Positions 45,354 to 53,446 of a DNA stretch of 64,000 nt are shown piece after piece; the first letter of the stretch is position 1, and the number at the start of each line of letters is the position of its first letter. The position numbers and the translations under genes are program-made. Below the pieces are notes generated by a model. That model was given only the letters and a program-made list of their open reading frames with translations. It made no database searches and had not been told where the DNA came from. Source of the DNA: Mycobacterium sp. Aquia_216 (GTDB taxonomy: Bacteria; Actinomycetota; Actinomycetes; Mycobacteriales; Mycobacteriaceae); assembly GCF_026723865.1 (NCBI RefSeq), contig NZ_CP113530.1, forward strand, positions 1-64,000. Direction: 5' to 3'.

Positions 45354-45646
45354 CCCGCAATTATCCCGCCGATCGCGGCCCGCGGCAGCAAAACCCAGCT
45401 CGACGACTCTGCGGTATGCAGTTGCTAGCCGCGCGCCAGAAGCGGCGGCTACCCGTGCGTGATCCCGTTGTGCATCGGCGCTGGGCGTAATGACATACCC
45501 ACAGCTGGTCAGGCTTGTGCAACTGGTTGCCAACCGCGCCACGCGCATCCGAGTCTGGGCGCGATCGTATGGTGTTGATTTTTCGGGTGAATGCGACCAG
45601 AATTGGTATCGCGTCAACAACTGGGAAATTTACACCGCCCCCGTGC

Positions 45647-46786
45647 TCAGACCATCACGCCGCCGCCGCCGACGATGTCGCGGTACAGCGCCATTGCTTT
45701 TTGGTGCTTTCCCATAATTTCCGTTAAATACCCTTGTCGCCCATGGGAATACGCTTGGGCCGCGGAAGGCTCCCCTGGGCGTTGTTGGAGCCAGAAGATC
45801 GATTTCCAGATGTCGGGCGACCCCGGTCCGCCGTGATGGTCGAGTCGATTGAAAAACTCCGAGATCGCCAAGTTCGGATTACGTCGGCCTGGGTACGATG
45901 CGTCTTGCTGAAAAACATCTTCCCACAGCCCATTCGGGCTCTTAGCCCGCGGATTCAAATTACTTTCCTGCATCGCGTCAGCCAAAATCGCCGTCGTCTG
46001 ATACGGCGAATACCCGCGACGCTGCGCCTCATGGACGATGGCCGACGCCACCTCGCGTGGACTCGAATCAAGTGTCAGCGCACCAAGTGGGATCCCGACC
46101 GCCCCTTGCGGCGCCCGCAACCCCGAGGGCGTCCCAGACCGTGACCCCGCTCCGCGGCCAAGTGCGGCGACCGGGCTAATCAGTCCACCCAGACCACTCG
46201 ACCCACCCCCGCCGCCACCACCAAACCCACCTCCCCCACTGCCGAACGGCATTGCACCGCTCGGCATTCCGCCCCCGCCGCGGCGACCCCGCCCATACGA
46301 AAGAGAACGCATCATCGCCGCTAACCGTGCATCACGCACCGTGTATTCGTTGACAAGGTGCTGTTGTTGGGCGAGGCGGGCGCGTAGGGTGGCGATCAGG
46401 GCGCGTTGGCCGGCCGGGGTGCCTGACACCGGGGCCAAGGTAGACGTGTCGGCCGCGGCGCCGTTGACGACCGATCCGGAGTTGGCCCGGCCCGTCCAAT
46501 CCACTTGCACCGCATCGTGAATCTGCGTGCCCAGCCGGTTATCGGCGGTAGAAGCCTTCACCAAGCCCGGGGCGGCGTCGGTGGCGAAGGTGCTGTAGGT
46601 CGCCGGCAGCACACCAGACAGCCCGGACATGCGGTGATGGCTGTGGCGAACCAGCTCGGCGGCCCCACCCAAGGCCGCGCCGCTGTGCCCGGCCGCCACG
46701 CCCCCACCGGTGCCCGGCTGGCCGAACAACGCATGCGCACGGTTGAGCACCTGGCCCACGTGCGCCACCAGCGCATCTATCGACAC
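45647..46786 (-). CDS. Lytic transglycosylase/lysozyme-like protein with ESX-type N-terminal domain
   Basis: 379 residues from the GTG at 46786. The N-terminal ~142 residues are encoded by DNA identical to the NlpC/P60 gene at 42165. A Gly-rich linker follows, then a C-terminal lysozyme-like domain with E274 in AILADAMQESNLNPRAKSP, where Glu-Ser-x-x-x-Pro is the SLT-type catalytic signature. NLAISEFFNRLDHHGG and a Gly-rich end follow. It would cleave glycan strands, complementing the NlpC/P60 peptidase. No signal peptide; ESX export inferred. Confidence 0.8.
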   Translation of the reverse strand: MSIDALVAHVGQVLNRAHALFGQPGTGGGVAAGHSGAALGGAAELVRHSHHRMSGLSGVLPATYSTFATDAAPGLVKASTADNRLGTQIHDAVQVDWTGRANSGSVVNGAAADTSTLAPVSGTPAGQRALIATLRARLAQQQHLVNEYTVRDARLAAMMRSLSYGRGRRGGGGMPSGAMPFGSGGGGFGGGGGGGSSGLGGLISPVAALGRGAGSRSGTPSGLRAPQGAVGIPLGALTLDSSPREVASAIVHEAQRRGYSPYQTTAILADAMQESNLNPRAKSPNGLWEDVFQQDASYPGRRNPNLAISEFFNRLDHHGGPGSPDIWKSIFWLQQRPGEPSAAQAYSHGRQGYLTEIMGKHQKAMALYRDIVGGGGVMV

Positions 46787-46830
46787 CCATCCAGTATCAA
46801 CGCACCCACACCCCACCCCAGACACATTTT
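46359..46830. repeat. 472-bp exact direct repeat, copy 2
   Basis: Same orientation and sequence as 42799-43270, offset 3560 bases. Perfect identity over this length indicates a recent duplication or gene conversion. Confidence 0.9.
46787..46798 (-). promoter_or_regulatory. Leaderless promoter of the lysozyme-like gene
   Basis: Minus-strand GATACT (46793-46798), six bases before the GTG at 46786, inside repeat copy 2. Confidence 0.5.
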
Positions 46831-46933
46831 CGGTCGTCTCACCAGTGAGCCCGGGACCGGGCCGGAGAATTGTACGCGCCCCCGGCACCCCGGACTGCAC
46901 AATTTAGCGCACGGCAGTACCGTTGCGCCCCAA

Positions 46934-46945
46934 TACCATCCAACT
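46934..46945 (+). promoter_or_regulatory. Leaderless -10 box of the PLD lipoprotein gene
   Basis: TACCAT (46934-46939) fits TANNNT and ends six bases before the ATG at 46946. Confidence 0.5.
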
Positions 46946-48007
46946 ATGCCAGTGCACCGATCACACGCGGCCGCTGCGGTGGCCGCCGCCGCGGCCGTGA
47001 TATCGGCCTGTGCGGGCTGCGGTATCAACTCCGCCGCCGGCAGCACACACTTGAGTGCCACGGCTGCCAGCGCCACCGGGACCTACCGACTGATCCAAGA
47101 ACCCGACGCCGGCTACCAGCCGATCACCGACATGATCGGCGCGGCAACACAATCCGTGCGTTTGGCGATGTACGAACTCAGCGACGACGCCGTGGTGCAC
47201 GCCCTTGTCGACGCAAAGCGCCAGCGTCACGTCGAAGTGCACGTGCTGCTCGACGCAGCCTTCCACGGCCGCCAGACCAACCAGGCCGCCTTCACCGAAT
47301 TGCAGCAATCTGCAATCGACGTGACCTGGGCTCCAGCGGACGTCATCTATCACGAGAAACTCCTCGTGATCGACGACACCTCAGCGGTGATCGGCACCGC
47401 CAACCTCGTCCACAAATATTACCGATCCAGCCGGGATGCCTTTGTCGTCACCACGGCCCCCGCCGACGTGGCCGCAACCACGGCAACCTTCGACGCCGAC
47501 TACGCTGCCGCGCACAACGCCGCTCGCTCGACGCCGACCGCCACAGCAGGTGAGCACCTCGTCTGGTCCCCCGCCGCCGAAAGGCAGTTCGTCGACCAGA
47601 TTGCTACGGCCACAACGAGTCTGAACATCACCAGTGAAGAATTCATTGACGCCCCGGTGCTGAGCGCGATCGCGCACACAGCCCGCCGAGGCGTTGCGTG
47701 CCGCGTCGTTCTCACGGAGGACCCCGCGTGGAACCCGGCCATCAACGAAGTCTCGGCCGCCGGGTGCTCGGTACATCTACTGCCCCGATCGGCCTCGGCA
47801 CTGTACATGCACGAAAAGCTGCTCCTTATCGATGCCGCTGCGCTGATCATCGGCAGCCACAACCTGTCCCCTGCCAGTCTGCGTGACAACCGGGAACTGT
47901 CCCTCCGCCTGGACCAGAGCACCGCCCCAAGCGTGCTGGCGGCCGCCGCCAGCACCTTCGAGCACGACTACCAGCAGGCCGTGCCGGCCACCAGCTCAGA
48001 GCGTTAG
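46946..48007 (+). CDS. Lipoprotein with two phospholipase D (HKD) motifs
   Basis: 353 residues from the ATG at 46946. A longer in-frame opening to 46505 reads through the antisense of the repeat and is rejected. Signal peptide with lipobox ISAC (about 22-25). Two PLD domains carry HEKLLVIDD...GTAN and HEKLLLID...GSHN, each with His, Lys, Asp and Asn in place. Family members hydrolyse phosphodiesters (nuclease or phospholipase). Anchored outside the cell, it might act on DNA or lipids during mating; inference. Followed by a small gene 23 bases on. Confidence 0.88.
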   Translation: MPVHRSHAAAAVAAAAAVISACAGCGINSAAGSTHLSATAASATGTYRLIQEPDAGYQPITDMIGAATQSVRLAMYELSDDAVVHALVDAKRQRHVEVHVLLDAAFHGRQTNQAAFTELQQSAIDVTWAPADVIYHEKLLVIDDTSAVIGTANLVHKYYRSSRDAFVVTTAPADVAATTATFDADYAAAHNAARSTPTATAGEHLVWSPAAERQFVDQIATATTSLNITSEEFIDAPVLSAIAHTARRGVACRVVLTEDPAWNPAINEVSAAGCSVHLLPRSASALYMHEKLLLIDAAALIIGSHNLSPASLRDNRELSLRLDQSTAPSVLAAAASTFEHDYQQAVPATSSER

Positions 48008-48030
48008 ACCCCAATCGAAAGGAAGCCACC

Positions 48031-48567
48031 ATGACATCGCTCACACAGCTCACCGTCGAGCACGCCGACGACCTCAAACGAGGCCGTACCACCGCCGTCT
48101 CGTCGGGTGGGTGGTGCGTCAAAATCTCTGGGCCCAACGTCATCGTGCCCGTACAAGACAGCGCCGGTAAATCCATGGATGACTTGGCGACACTGCTTCA
48201 GGCGGCCTACCAGATGGCGGGTACTCGAATTAACAGCGGAATCGGATCGTGGGCCCGCGTGCGTGACGCGCTGCCTGAACGGCTGGTCGACGACCTCGTT
48301 GCGGTCCTACGCGCCGCCCAGCGCACCGCCGACGCCCATTGGAATCGGGCGTCGTGCGACGTCTATCGCTGCCTGGGGCTGGCGTGGCGCGACGCTGACA
48401 TGCGCGTGCCACACACACTTCTGGTCGCAGCCATGCGCGCGGGCCTGCCGCCCGAAACCACCGTGTGCGATTTCAACAGCACCGCGAACCTGCACACCGT
48501 TCACGCCCTCTTTGATGCAGCGATCGCCACTGTGCAACAGGGCGCGGCAACAACACACGTCGCCTGA
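48031..48567 (+). CDS. Hypothetical protein downstream of the PLD lipoprotein
   Basis: 178 residues, mostly helical, ATG after GAAAGGA. No signal peptide or membrane segment. Four cysteines are scattered, and a WXG-like or catalytic motif is lacking. Operon with the PLD gene (23-base gap). Function not recognised; a cytosolic partner or immunity protein is possible. Confidence 0.7.
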   Translation: MTSLTQLTVEHADDLKRGRTTAVSSGGWCVKISGPNVIVPVQDSAGKSMDDLATLLQAAYQMAGTRINSGIGSWARVRDALPERLVDDLVAVLRAAQRTADAHWNRASCDVYRCLGLAWRDADMRVPHTLLVAAMRAGLPPETTVCDFNSTANLHTVHALFDAAIATVQQGAATTHVA

Positions 48568-48675
48568 TCTGCGTGTTCTAGGCGTGGCGGGGATGCCTTC
48601 TCCTCGACGTCGACCACGCCCGGCGCCGGTGACGCGCTGACCTGACATCTGGTCGTCCTTCAAGACAATGTGGGC

Positions 48676-48979
48676 ATGCAGGATTGGGCGGAGGCCGCTC
48701 TGGCTTGGGATCTCGCCGATGCCCTGGGTCCCGGCTTGTCGGGGAGAGCCGGACAGAAATGTATGCCGCGATCGGCGCCGGGAACGCCTACGCCGCGATC
48801 GCGGCCTTGCTACAGGCGAACACCGGCGACACCCTCGGTTGCCTCGCCCGCTCGTGGACAGGCTCGATGATTGGCTCGACGGCTACCGCCACGGCAGCGA
48901 CGCCCCGCGGTTGCGTCATCTCCTTGACCGGTCAACCGCCGGCAGATCGACTGCGTCCGAACACGACTCGCAGCGCTAG
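48676..48979 (+). pseudogene. Frameshifted remnant of a small hypothetical gene
   Basis: Three overlapping frames read as one protein: MQDWAEAALAWDLADALGPG (frame from 48676), then RTEMYAAIGAGNAYAAIAAL (about 48749-48830), then LPRPLVDRLDDWLDGYRHGS (about 48842-48900) to a stop at 48979. Each piece has sensible composition only in its frame, so two single-base changes probably broke a ~100-residue gene. What it encoded is not known. Confidence 0.55.
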
Positions 48980-49126
48980 ACCTCACAGTTCGAGCGCCGG
49001 GCCCTCCTCGCGGCCGCTGTGACGTTGATGCCTTGACAACATATCGGCACTGTTGCGGGCTTCCTCGTACACGCGTTGGGCCCACCGTCGCCACGCGTTC
49101 GAAGGTTTCCGGCGACGGCAGGTTGT

Positions 49127-49846
49127 CTAGGTTTCATCGGTGAGCTCGGCGATCAACGCCTCGATCCGACGCTGATCGTCCTCGCTGAGGGGCTGCTCGG
49201 ATTCGGCGGCCACCACCACCTCAGTTGCGACATCCATCGCGCCGGCGGCGTCGGCAACGGTCAGGGCGGCCATCGTCCGGGCCGTGTACAGGCGTTGACC
49301 CAACGTGGCGCCGGCGGCGGCTGCGGCACGCATCATCAGTTCGTCGTATCTCTGCCGGATCACCCGCAACGACTTAATCACCTCCGGGGCGCGCCGGCTG
49401 GTGCGCACCGCCCGCGCCGTGATCGTCTCTACTGCCCGTAAATCGGCGAGCACCCGGACCGTACGTTCTGCAAAGCTGGGGTCGCTCTCGGCGGGCAGCG
49501 CATCGGCGGCGGCCAGCACTTGGTCGACCGCGAGTCTTACCGCATCCGTAATCACCGCGCTGGCATCTGACTCGCTGCGCACTGTTTCGATAGCACCGCT
49601 TACGCGGGTTGTTCTACCGTCGCACAACTTTGCCAGGGTGCCGGGGGGCCACTGAACAACTTGCTCGAGCTTGGCCCTCGTGCGCTCACGGGGCCACGAC
49701 CGCCCCTTTTCGAACGCAATCAGGTTGGGCGCGGCGATCACGCCTTGCTTGTGTAATTCCCGCTGTGAAATGCGCAATTCCTTGCGGCGGGCAGCGAACG
49801 CCGCACCGGCGCGGGCCACGCCGACGGGGTCCGCGTCGTCGTGCAT
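49127..49846 (-). CDS. XRE-family transcription regulator divergent from whiB-like operon
   Basis: 239 residues. A helix-turn-helix at about 20-70 (RRKELRISQRELHKQGVIAA) is followed by a long helical region (95-215) and a possible second HTH near the C terminus (LTVADAAGAMDVATEVVVAA). TACACT lies six bases before the ATG, so it is leaderless. The 195-base divergent region holds repeated GCTAACG sites and two tandem palindromes, probably its operators controlling the whiB-like operon. Confidence 0.82.
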   Translation of the reverse strand: MHDDADPVGVARAGAAFAARRKELRISQRELHKQGVIAAPNLIAFEKGRSWPRERTRAKLEQVVQWPPGTLAKLCDGRTTRVSGAIETVRSESDASAVITDAVRLAVDQVLAAADALPAESDPSFAERTVRVLADLRAVETITARAVRTSRRAPEVIKSLRVIRQRYDELMMRAAAAAGATLGQRLYTARTMAALTVADAAGAMDVATEVVVAAESEQPLSEDDQRRIEALIAELTDET

Positions 49847-49858
49847 CGGGCCAGTGTA
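49847..49858 (-). promoter_or_regulatory. Leaderless -10 box of the XRE gene
   Basis: Plus-strand AGTGTA (49853-49858) reads TACACT on the minus strand, six bases before the ATG at 49846. Confidence 0.5.
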
Positions 49859-49937
49859 TCGGTTGGCCCGGGCCGGCCCATAGAGCTGGTCAACGACGTG
49901 TCTGAATGGGCAACCAAGTTTGCTGCTTACGCATAGT

Positions 49938-50022
49938 GCTAACGATTAACGAGAGCTGCTTACGTTTGTGCTTGCGATGCTAACGTTAGCGCGCTAACGT
50001 TAGCGCCCATCAAGTGCTAACG
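49938..50022. promoter_or_regulatory. Operator array of GCTAACG sites before the whiB-like gene
   Basis: Two perfect palindromes GCTAACGTTAGC (49979-49990 and 49993-50004) lie two bases apart. Single half-sites GCTAACG occur at 49938-49944 and 50016-50022. The last lies just before the GGGAGGAG ribosome site of the whiB-like gene. This is the expected layout for cooperative binding of the divergent XRE regulator. Confidence 0.7.
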
Positions 50023-50041
50023 CTCAGTGGGAGGAGCGATC

Positions 50042-50326
50042 GTGACCGCAATTTTGGAACCACCGCCAGTACTGACCGCTACGCCATGCGTGGCCGACCC
50101 GGACCGCTGGGCCGACGGCGGCAATGACCCCACTCTCAAAGCCCTCTGCCGCGGATGCCCACGGCGCTGGCTGTGCGCGAGTGAGGCCCTAGACACACCG
50201 GGCATCGAAGGCCTGGTGGCCGGGGTACACGTCCCCAAAGAGGGGCGAGCGCGGACCTTCGCGTTGCGCCAACTGCAATCGCTGGCCGCCTATGCCGGCT
50301 ATGCCGATCAGCCTGCCATCCCTTAA
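50042..50326 (+). CDS. WhiB-like iron-sulphur regulator
   Basis: 94 residues from the GTG at 50042, after GGGAGGAG. Four conserved cysteines C16, C36, C39, C45 (PCVADPDRW ... LCRGCPRRWLC) would hold a [4Fe-4S] cluster. The usual G[VI]WGG turn is replaced by GIEGLVAGVHVP. WhiB proteins bind the main sigma factor and adjust promoters to redox or stress. It starts a four-gene operon-like run. Confidence 0.9.
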   Translation: MTAILEPPPVLTATPCVADPDRWADGGNDPTLKALCRGCPRRWLCASEALDTPGIEGLVAGVHVPKEGRARTFALRQLQSLAAYAGYADQPAIP

Positions 50327-50457
50327 CGGCCGCTCTAGGCGACCGTTGTCGCTGCACGCGGTTCTGCGTGGTTGTGACGGCCACGCCTCAGCCACCCGCA
50401 ATCGGCCTTTGTCCCCCGACACCATCCGCCGGGGCCTTCCTTCCTAGGAGGTCCACC

Positions 50458-51063
50458 ATGACCACCATCCTCAAGCCTGTGCCTGTCGCCCTCGAATCGG
50501 CGCTGCGCGCCGGACTGCGCTGGCTTTATGCCACAGAACAACCCGCGGGCGCCCTGGTGGAACGCCGCGGCGCCAAGATCACCACCGCCGACCGGGCCTT
50601 ACGCTTCCTTCCGCTGGGCCTCGATGGCAACCCGCTGATCGTCGTCGACCTCCTCAGCGTGCGCTGGGGCGTCGGTGAACTCAGCCCACCCCTGAACGCC
50701 CTACCGGCTGATGAACTGCCCACTCTGGCAACGGAGTTAGCGGAATTAGCCATCCCCACCAGTGCCCTTCATTACCACGGCATTACCGGCACGATCGCCC
50801 TCGACGCCCCAGCGCACCCTAGCCTGCAGGAGGCGGTGCACCGTTACGACCGCGGCTGCCCTTGGCATCACACCCAGGTCTGCGAAGCCCCTCTGCGCCA
50901 TGGCGGCAAAGCGTGTTCTTGGCACTCCGATGGGCATCGGCGAGCCGTTTGGCCCATCATCACCACCCCCAATACCGGTACCGACACCGCGGAATCGTGC
51001 CGTGCCGGCGACATTCACCCAACGTCGCCTCGAGGTACCCACGTGGGCGGGTGCACATCGTGA
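50458..51063 (+). CDS. Hypothetical protein of the whiB-like operon
   Basis: 201 residues from the ATG at 50458, after AGGAGG. No signal peptide. The C-terminal part has Cys and His (CPWHHTQVCEAPLRHGGKAC) that might bind a metal. It overlaps the next gene by four bases (GTGA). Family not recognised. Confidence 0.7.
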   Translation: MTTILKPVPVALESALRAGLRWLYATEQPAGALVERRGAKITTADRALRFLPLGLDGNPLIVVDLLSVRWGVGELSPPLNALPADELPTLATELAELAIPTSALHYHGITGTIALDAPAHPSLQEAVHRYDRGCPWHHTQVCEAPLRHGGKACSWHSDGHRRAVWPIITTPNTGTDTAESCRAGDIHPTSPRGTHVGGCTS

Positions 51064-52103
51064 CCGCGATCGCCTGCCCGGCCCCGCCGGCCACACCGGT
51101 GCCCGCTGACTACCCCACCGCCACGCGACACCCACGCGATCTAGAAGTGGTAACCCGCGATGGGACAACGCTTTCCGTGCACGACAGCAGTCCCGCTGCC
51201 CCTATTCATACTGTGCTCTTTCTGCACGGCTTGTGCCTCAGCCGGGCCACTTGGACGTCGCAGTTAGTCCGGATCCGCGACGACTACGGGCCTTCGGTAC
51301 GGGTCATCGCCTACGACCACCGCGGCCACGGTCAGTCAGGGTCTGCGCCGATCAGCACCTACACGATCGACCAACTCGCCGACGACCTCGCCGACGTCTT
51401 GGTTGCCCTCGACGTGCGGGCCCCGCTCACCCTGGTCACACACTCTATGGGTGCGATGACCGCACTCGCCTACCTCAGCAGGCCGGCACCGTGCCGCCCC
51501 GTGGACCCCAGCGGGCTGGTGCTCGTCGCCGCCGCCGCAGGCAAGCTCAGCCAACGCGGGTTCGGCCGGTTGCTGGCCACGCCGGCGACCACGGTCTTGA
51601 CTCGCGCCGCAGCGCACGCTCCCGAAGCTCTCCTACGCGCCCTCGTGGCACCGTTGTGCGCGACATTGTCGCCCGTCCGTGGACGTCTCACCGCCGGCAC
51701 CATCGCCTCAATCACACTTACCGCGCTCAGCACCACGGCCGCCTCGACCGCCGTCGGCTACCTACCCAGCCTGCGCACCTTCGACCTGTCCCAAACGCTC
51801 GCCGCGGTGCGGGCACGCACCGTCGTCGTCAGCGGCGGCGCTGACACCTTGACACCGGCCGCCCATGCGCGCGAGCTGGTCGCCGCGATCCCCGACGCCA
51901 TCCATCTCCACGTACCCCAGGCCGGCCACATGCTGCCCCAACAGGCTCCTGAGCTCATCCGCCGCGCCATCCAGACGGTAAGCGGACTCGCACCGGCCGA
52001 GCCGATGCCGGCCCAGCATTGCCCGTCGGCACCTCAGATATGCCCACTGCCCTCAGCTGCTACCAGGCCCCAGCACCGCGACCACTTGACCACTGTTGGC
52101 TGA
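51060..52103 (+). CDS. Alpha/beta hydrolase
   Basis: 347 residues from the GTG at 51060, coupled by GTGA to the previous gene. The fold pattern is clear: oxyanion region LFLHGLCLSRATW (about 55-67), IAYDHRGHGQSG, nucleophile elbow THSMGAMTAL (about 130), acid in SGGADTL and final His in AGHMLPQQ. The triad would be Ser-Asp-His. Substrate unknown. A Pro/Cys-rich tail follows. Odd cargo for a WhiB-led plasmid operon. Confidence 0.85.
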   Translation: MTAIACPAPPATPVPADYPTATRHPRDLEVVTRDGTTLSVHDSSPAAPIHTVLFLHGLCLSRATWTSQLVRIRDDYGPSVRVIAYDHRGHGQSGSAPISTYTIDQLADDLADVLVALDVRAPLTLVTHSMGAMTALAYLSRPAPCRPVDPSGLVLVAAAAGKLSQRGFGRLLATPATTVLTRAAAHAPEALLRALVAPLCATLSPVRGRLTAGTIASITLTALSTTAASTAVGYLPSLRTFDLSQTLAAVRARTVVVSGGADTLTPAAHARELVAAIPDAIHLHVPQAGHMLPQQAPELIRRAIQTVSGLAPAEPMPAQHCPSAPQICPLPSAATRPQHRDHLTTVG

Positions 52104-52132
52104 CCACACCCCCGGCTTGCAAGGAGACGTCC

Positions 52133-52930
52133 ATGCCATCGGCAGCGCCCACACCTCAGCGCCCATTGCCACTCCCGCCGCACGCCAACGCTTTTGATAC
52201 GACATCAGGTGTATCAGGACATGGGCAACGAAAAGACCACGGGGACTGGCTATCTCACTACATCGACTCCGAGCCGGTGCGCAACCACATCACCCGGCTG
52301 CGCGTTGCGGGCATGGAAATCAAGCACATTGCGCGGTCGTGTGGCATCTCGCCCGGCGCGATCGAGCTCATCGTGGATCGGCGCACCGGCGCAGCAGTGA
52401 AAGTGCTGCGCAGCACGGCGGCGAAGATCCTCGCGGTCACCGCGCCCTCGGCGACGGACGACGTACCGGTGGCCACGCGACCGGCGTCAGCTCTTGGAAC
52501 ACGACGACGCGTGCGCGCGCTGGTCGCCGCGGGCTACACCCCCAGCATGTTGAGCCACGAGCTCGGCATCACCCCGAAGAATACCTACACGCTATTCAGT
52601 CACTGTGACGAAGTGCCGGCCGCGATCGCCCACGCGGTCGCTGACCTGTTCGACCGATTAGAAATGACTCCGGGACCCTCGGATCGCGCCCGCATCCTCG
52701 CCCACAAATTGCGGTGGGCGCCGCCCTTGGCCTGGGACGAGGACAGCATCGACGATCCCAACAGCGATCCCGCTCCGGCGGCCACCAAACCGCCCACCTT
52801 TGCTGAGCGCTACCGAGAACTTCGTGAGCTCGGAGTGCACGACGAACTTGCGATCGCCCGGCGTCTCGGCATGAAAGTGGACTCCCTGCAGCGGCAACTG
52901 GCGCGCTACCGCCAGCAGGTCGCCCTATGA
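52133..52930 (+). CDS. HTH DNA-binding protein of the whiB-like operon
   Basis: 265 residues from the ATG at 52133 after AAGGAG. Helix-turn-helix patterns occur at about 60-90 (RLRVAGMEIKHIARSCGISP), 130-160 (LVAAGYTPSMLSHELGIT) and the C terminus (RELGVHDELAIARRLGMKVD). Proteins with such repeats occur on mycobacterial phages and plasmids next to WhiB-like genes. It may regulate replication of the plasmid, as it stands directly before the rep-like gene; inference. Confidence 0.78.
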   Translation: MPSAAPTPQRPLPLPPHANAFDTTSGVSGHGQRKDHGDWLSHYIDSEPVRNHITRLRVAGMEIKHIARSCGISPGAIELIVDRRTGAAVKVLRSTAAKILAVTAPSATDDVPVATRPASALGTRRRVRALVAAGYTPSMLSHELGITPKNTYTLFSHCDEVPAAIAHAVADLFDRLEMTPGPSDRARILAHKLRWAPPLAWDEDSIDDPNSDPAPAATKPPTFAERYRELRELGVHDELAIARRLGMKVDSLQRQLARYRQQVAL

Positions 52931-53446
52931 GCGGTCACGCCGTCGACGGTCCGATGACGATTGACCTGTGCGCCACGGCGCCAACCGCGGGCCTCGCCCG
53001 GGACGTGCGTCAGGCCTGACGATCGCGTGACCCCAACGCCGTCACCTGCCGGTCGGCGCTGTCACCAGCGTGTCTGCCCGGATAATCCGCCACTGCATGC
53101 CAGACTCGTCATCACCACGAGTGCCAGGAGGCCCATCAACCACTTCAAGAGCTGCGATCTGCACCGACAGGGCCGGACGCGGCAAGGGCCCGATAACAGA
53201 AATCCCCGCCGAAGCGGGGAAATCCGAAATCTGAACTGAAGCGCCAACTTCCGTTCAACGCCCACTACAACCGAACACTCTCCACGCGCCGCCGAGGGGC
53301 AACCACAGTGCTCACCGAGCAACCAGGGTTGGCTCCAGGATAAAGGACACCCTTGTGAGCCGCAACGACATCGTGCTTATCCCGTCACCGACAATCTCGC
53401 TGTTCGCCACTCCGCCAAGCCTGCAACCCTTTTCAGCGGTATCGCT
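52931..53446. other. Intergenic region before the rep-like gene; possible origin
   Basis: 516 bases without a convincing gene. A hairpin TCCCCGC-CGAA-GCGGGGA (53203-53220) may end the whiB-like operon or be part of an origin. No clear iterons were found by eye. Position just before a primase-like gene makes it the best candidate for a replication origin in the window. Confidence 0.35.
53203..53220 (+). terminator. GC hairpin downstream of the whiB-like operon
   Basis: A 7-bp perfect stem around a CGAA loop, followed by AAATCCG without a T-run. A termination role is plausible but uncertain. Confidence 0.4.

Noticed and set aside
45354..45620. Longer start of the 235-residue shared-domain protein
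   Set aside because: The extra 89 residues are not hydrophobic or domain-like; the ATG at 45353 aligns with the starts of the two related proteins.
46505..46945. N-terminal extension of the PLD lipoprotein frame
   Set aside because: It is the antisense of the duplicated hydrolase segment. The ATG at 46946 has a signal peptide directly after it and a -10 box at leaderless distance.
49938..50022. Repeated GCTAACG units considered as a CRISPR-like or iteron array
   Set aside because: Units are 7-12 bases with irregular spacing and no spacers; they fit operators better.
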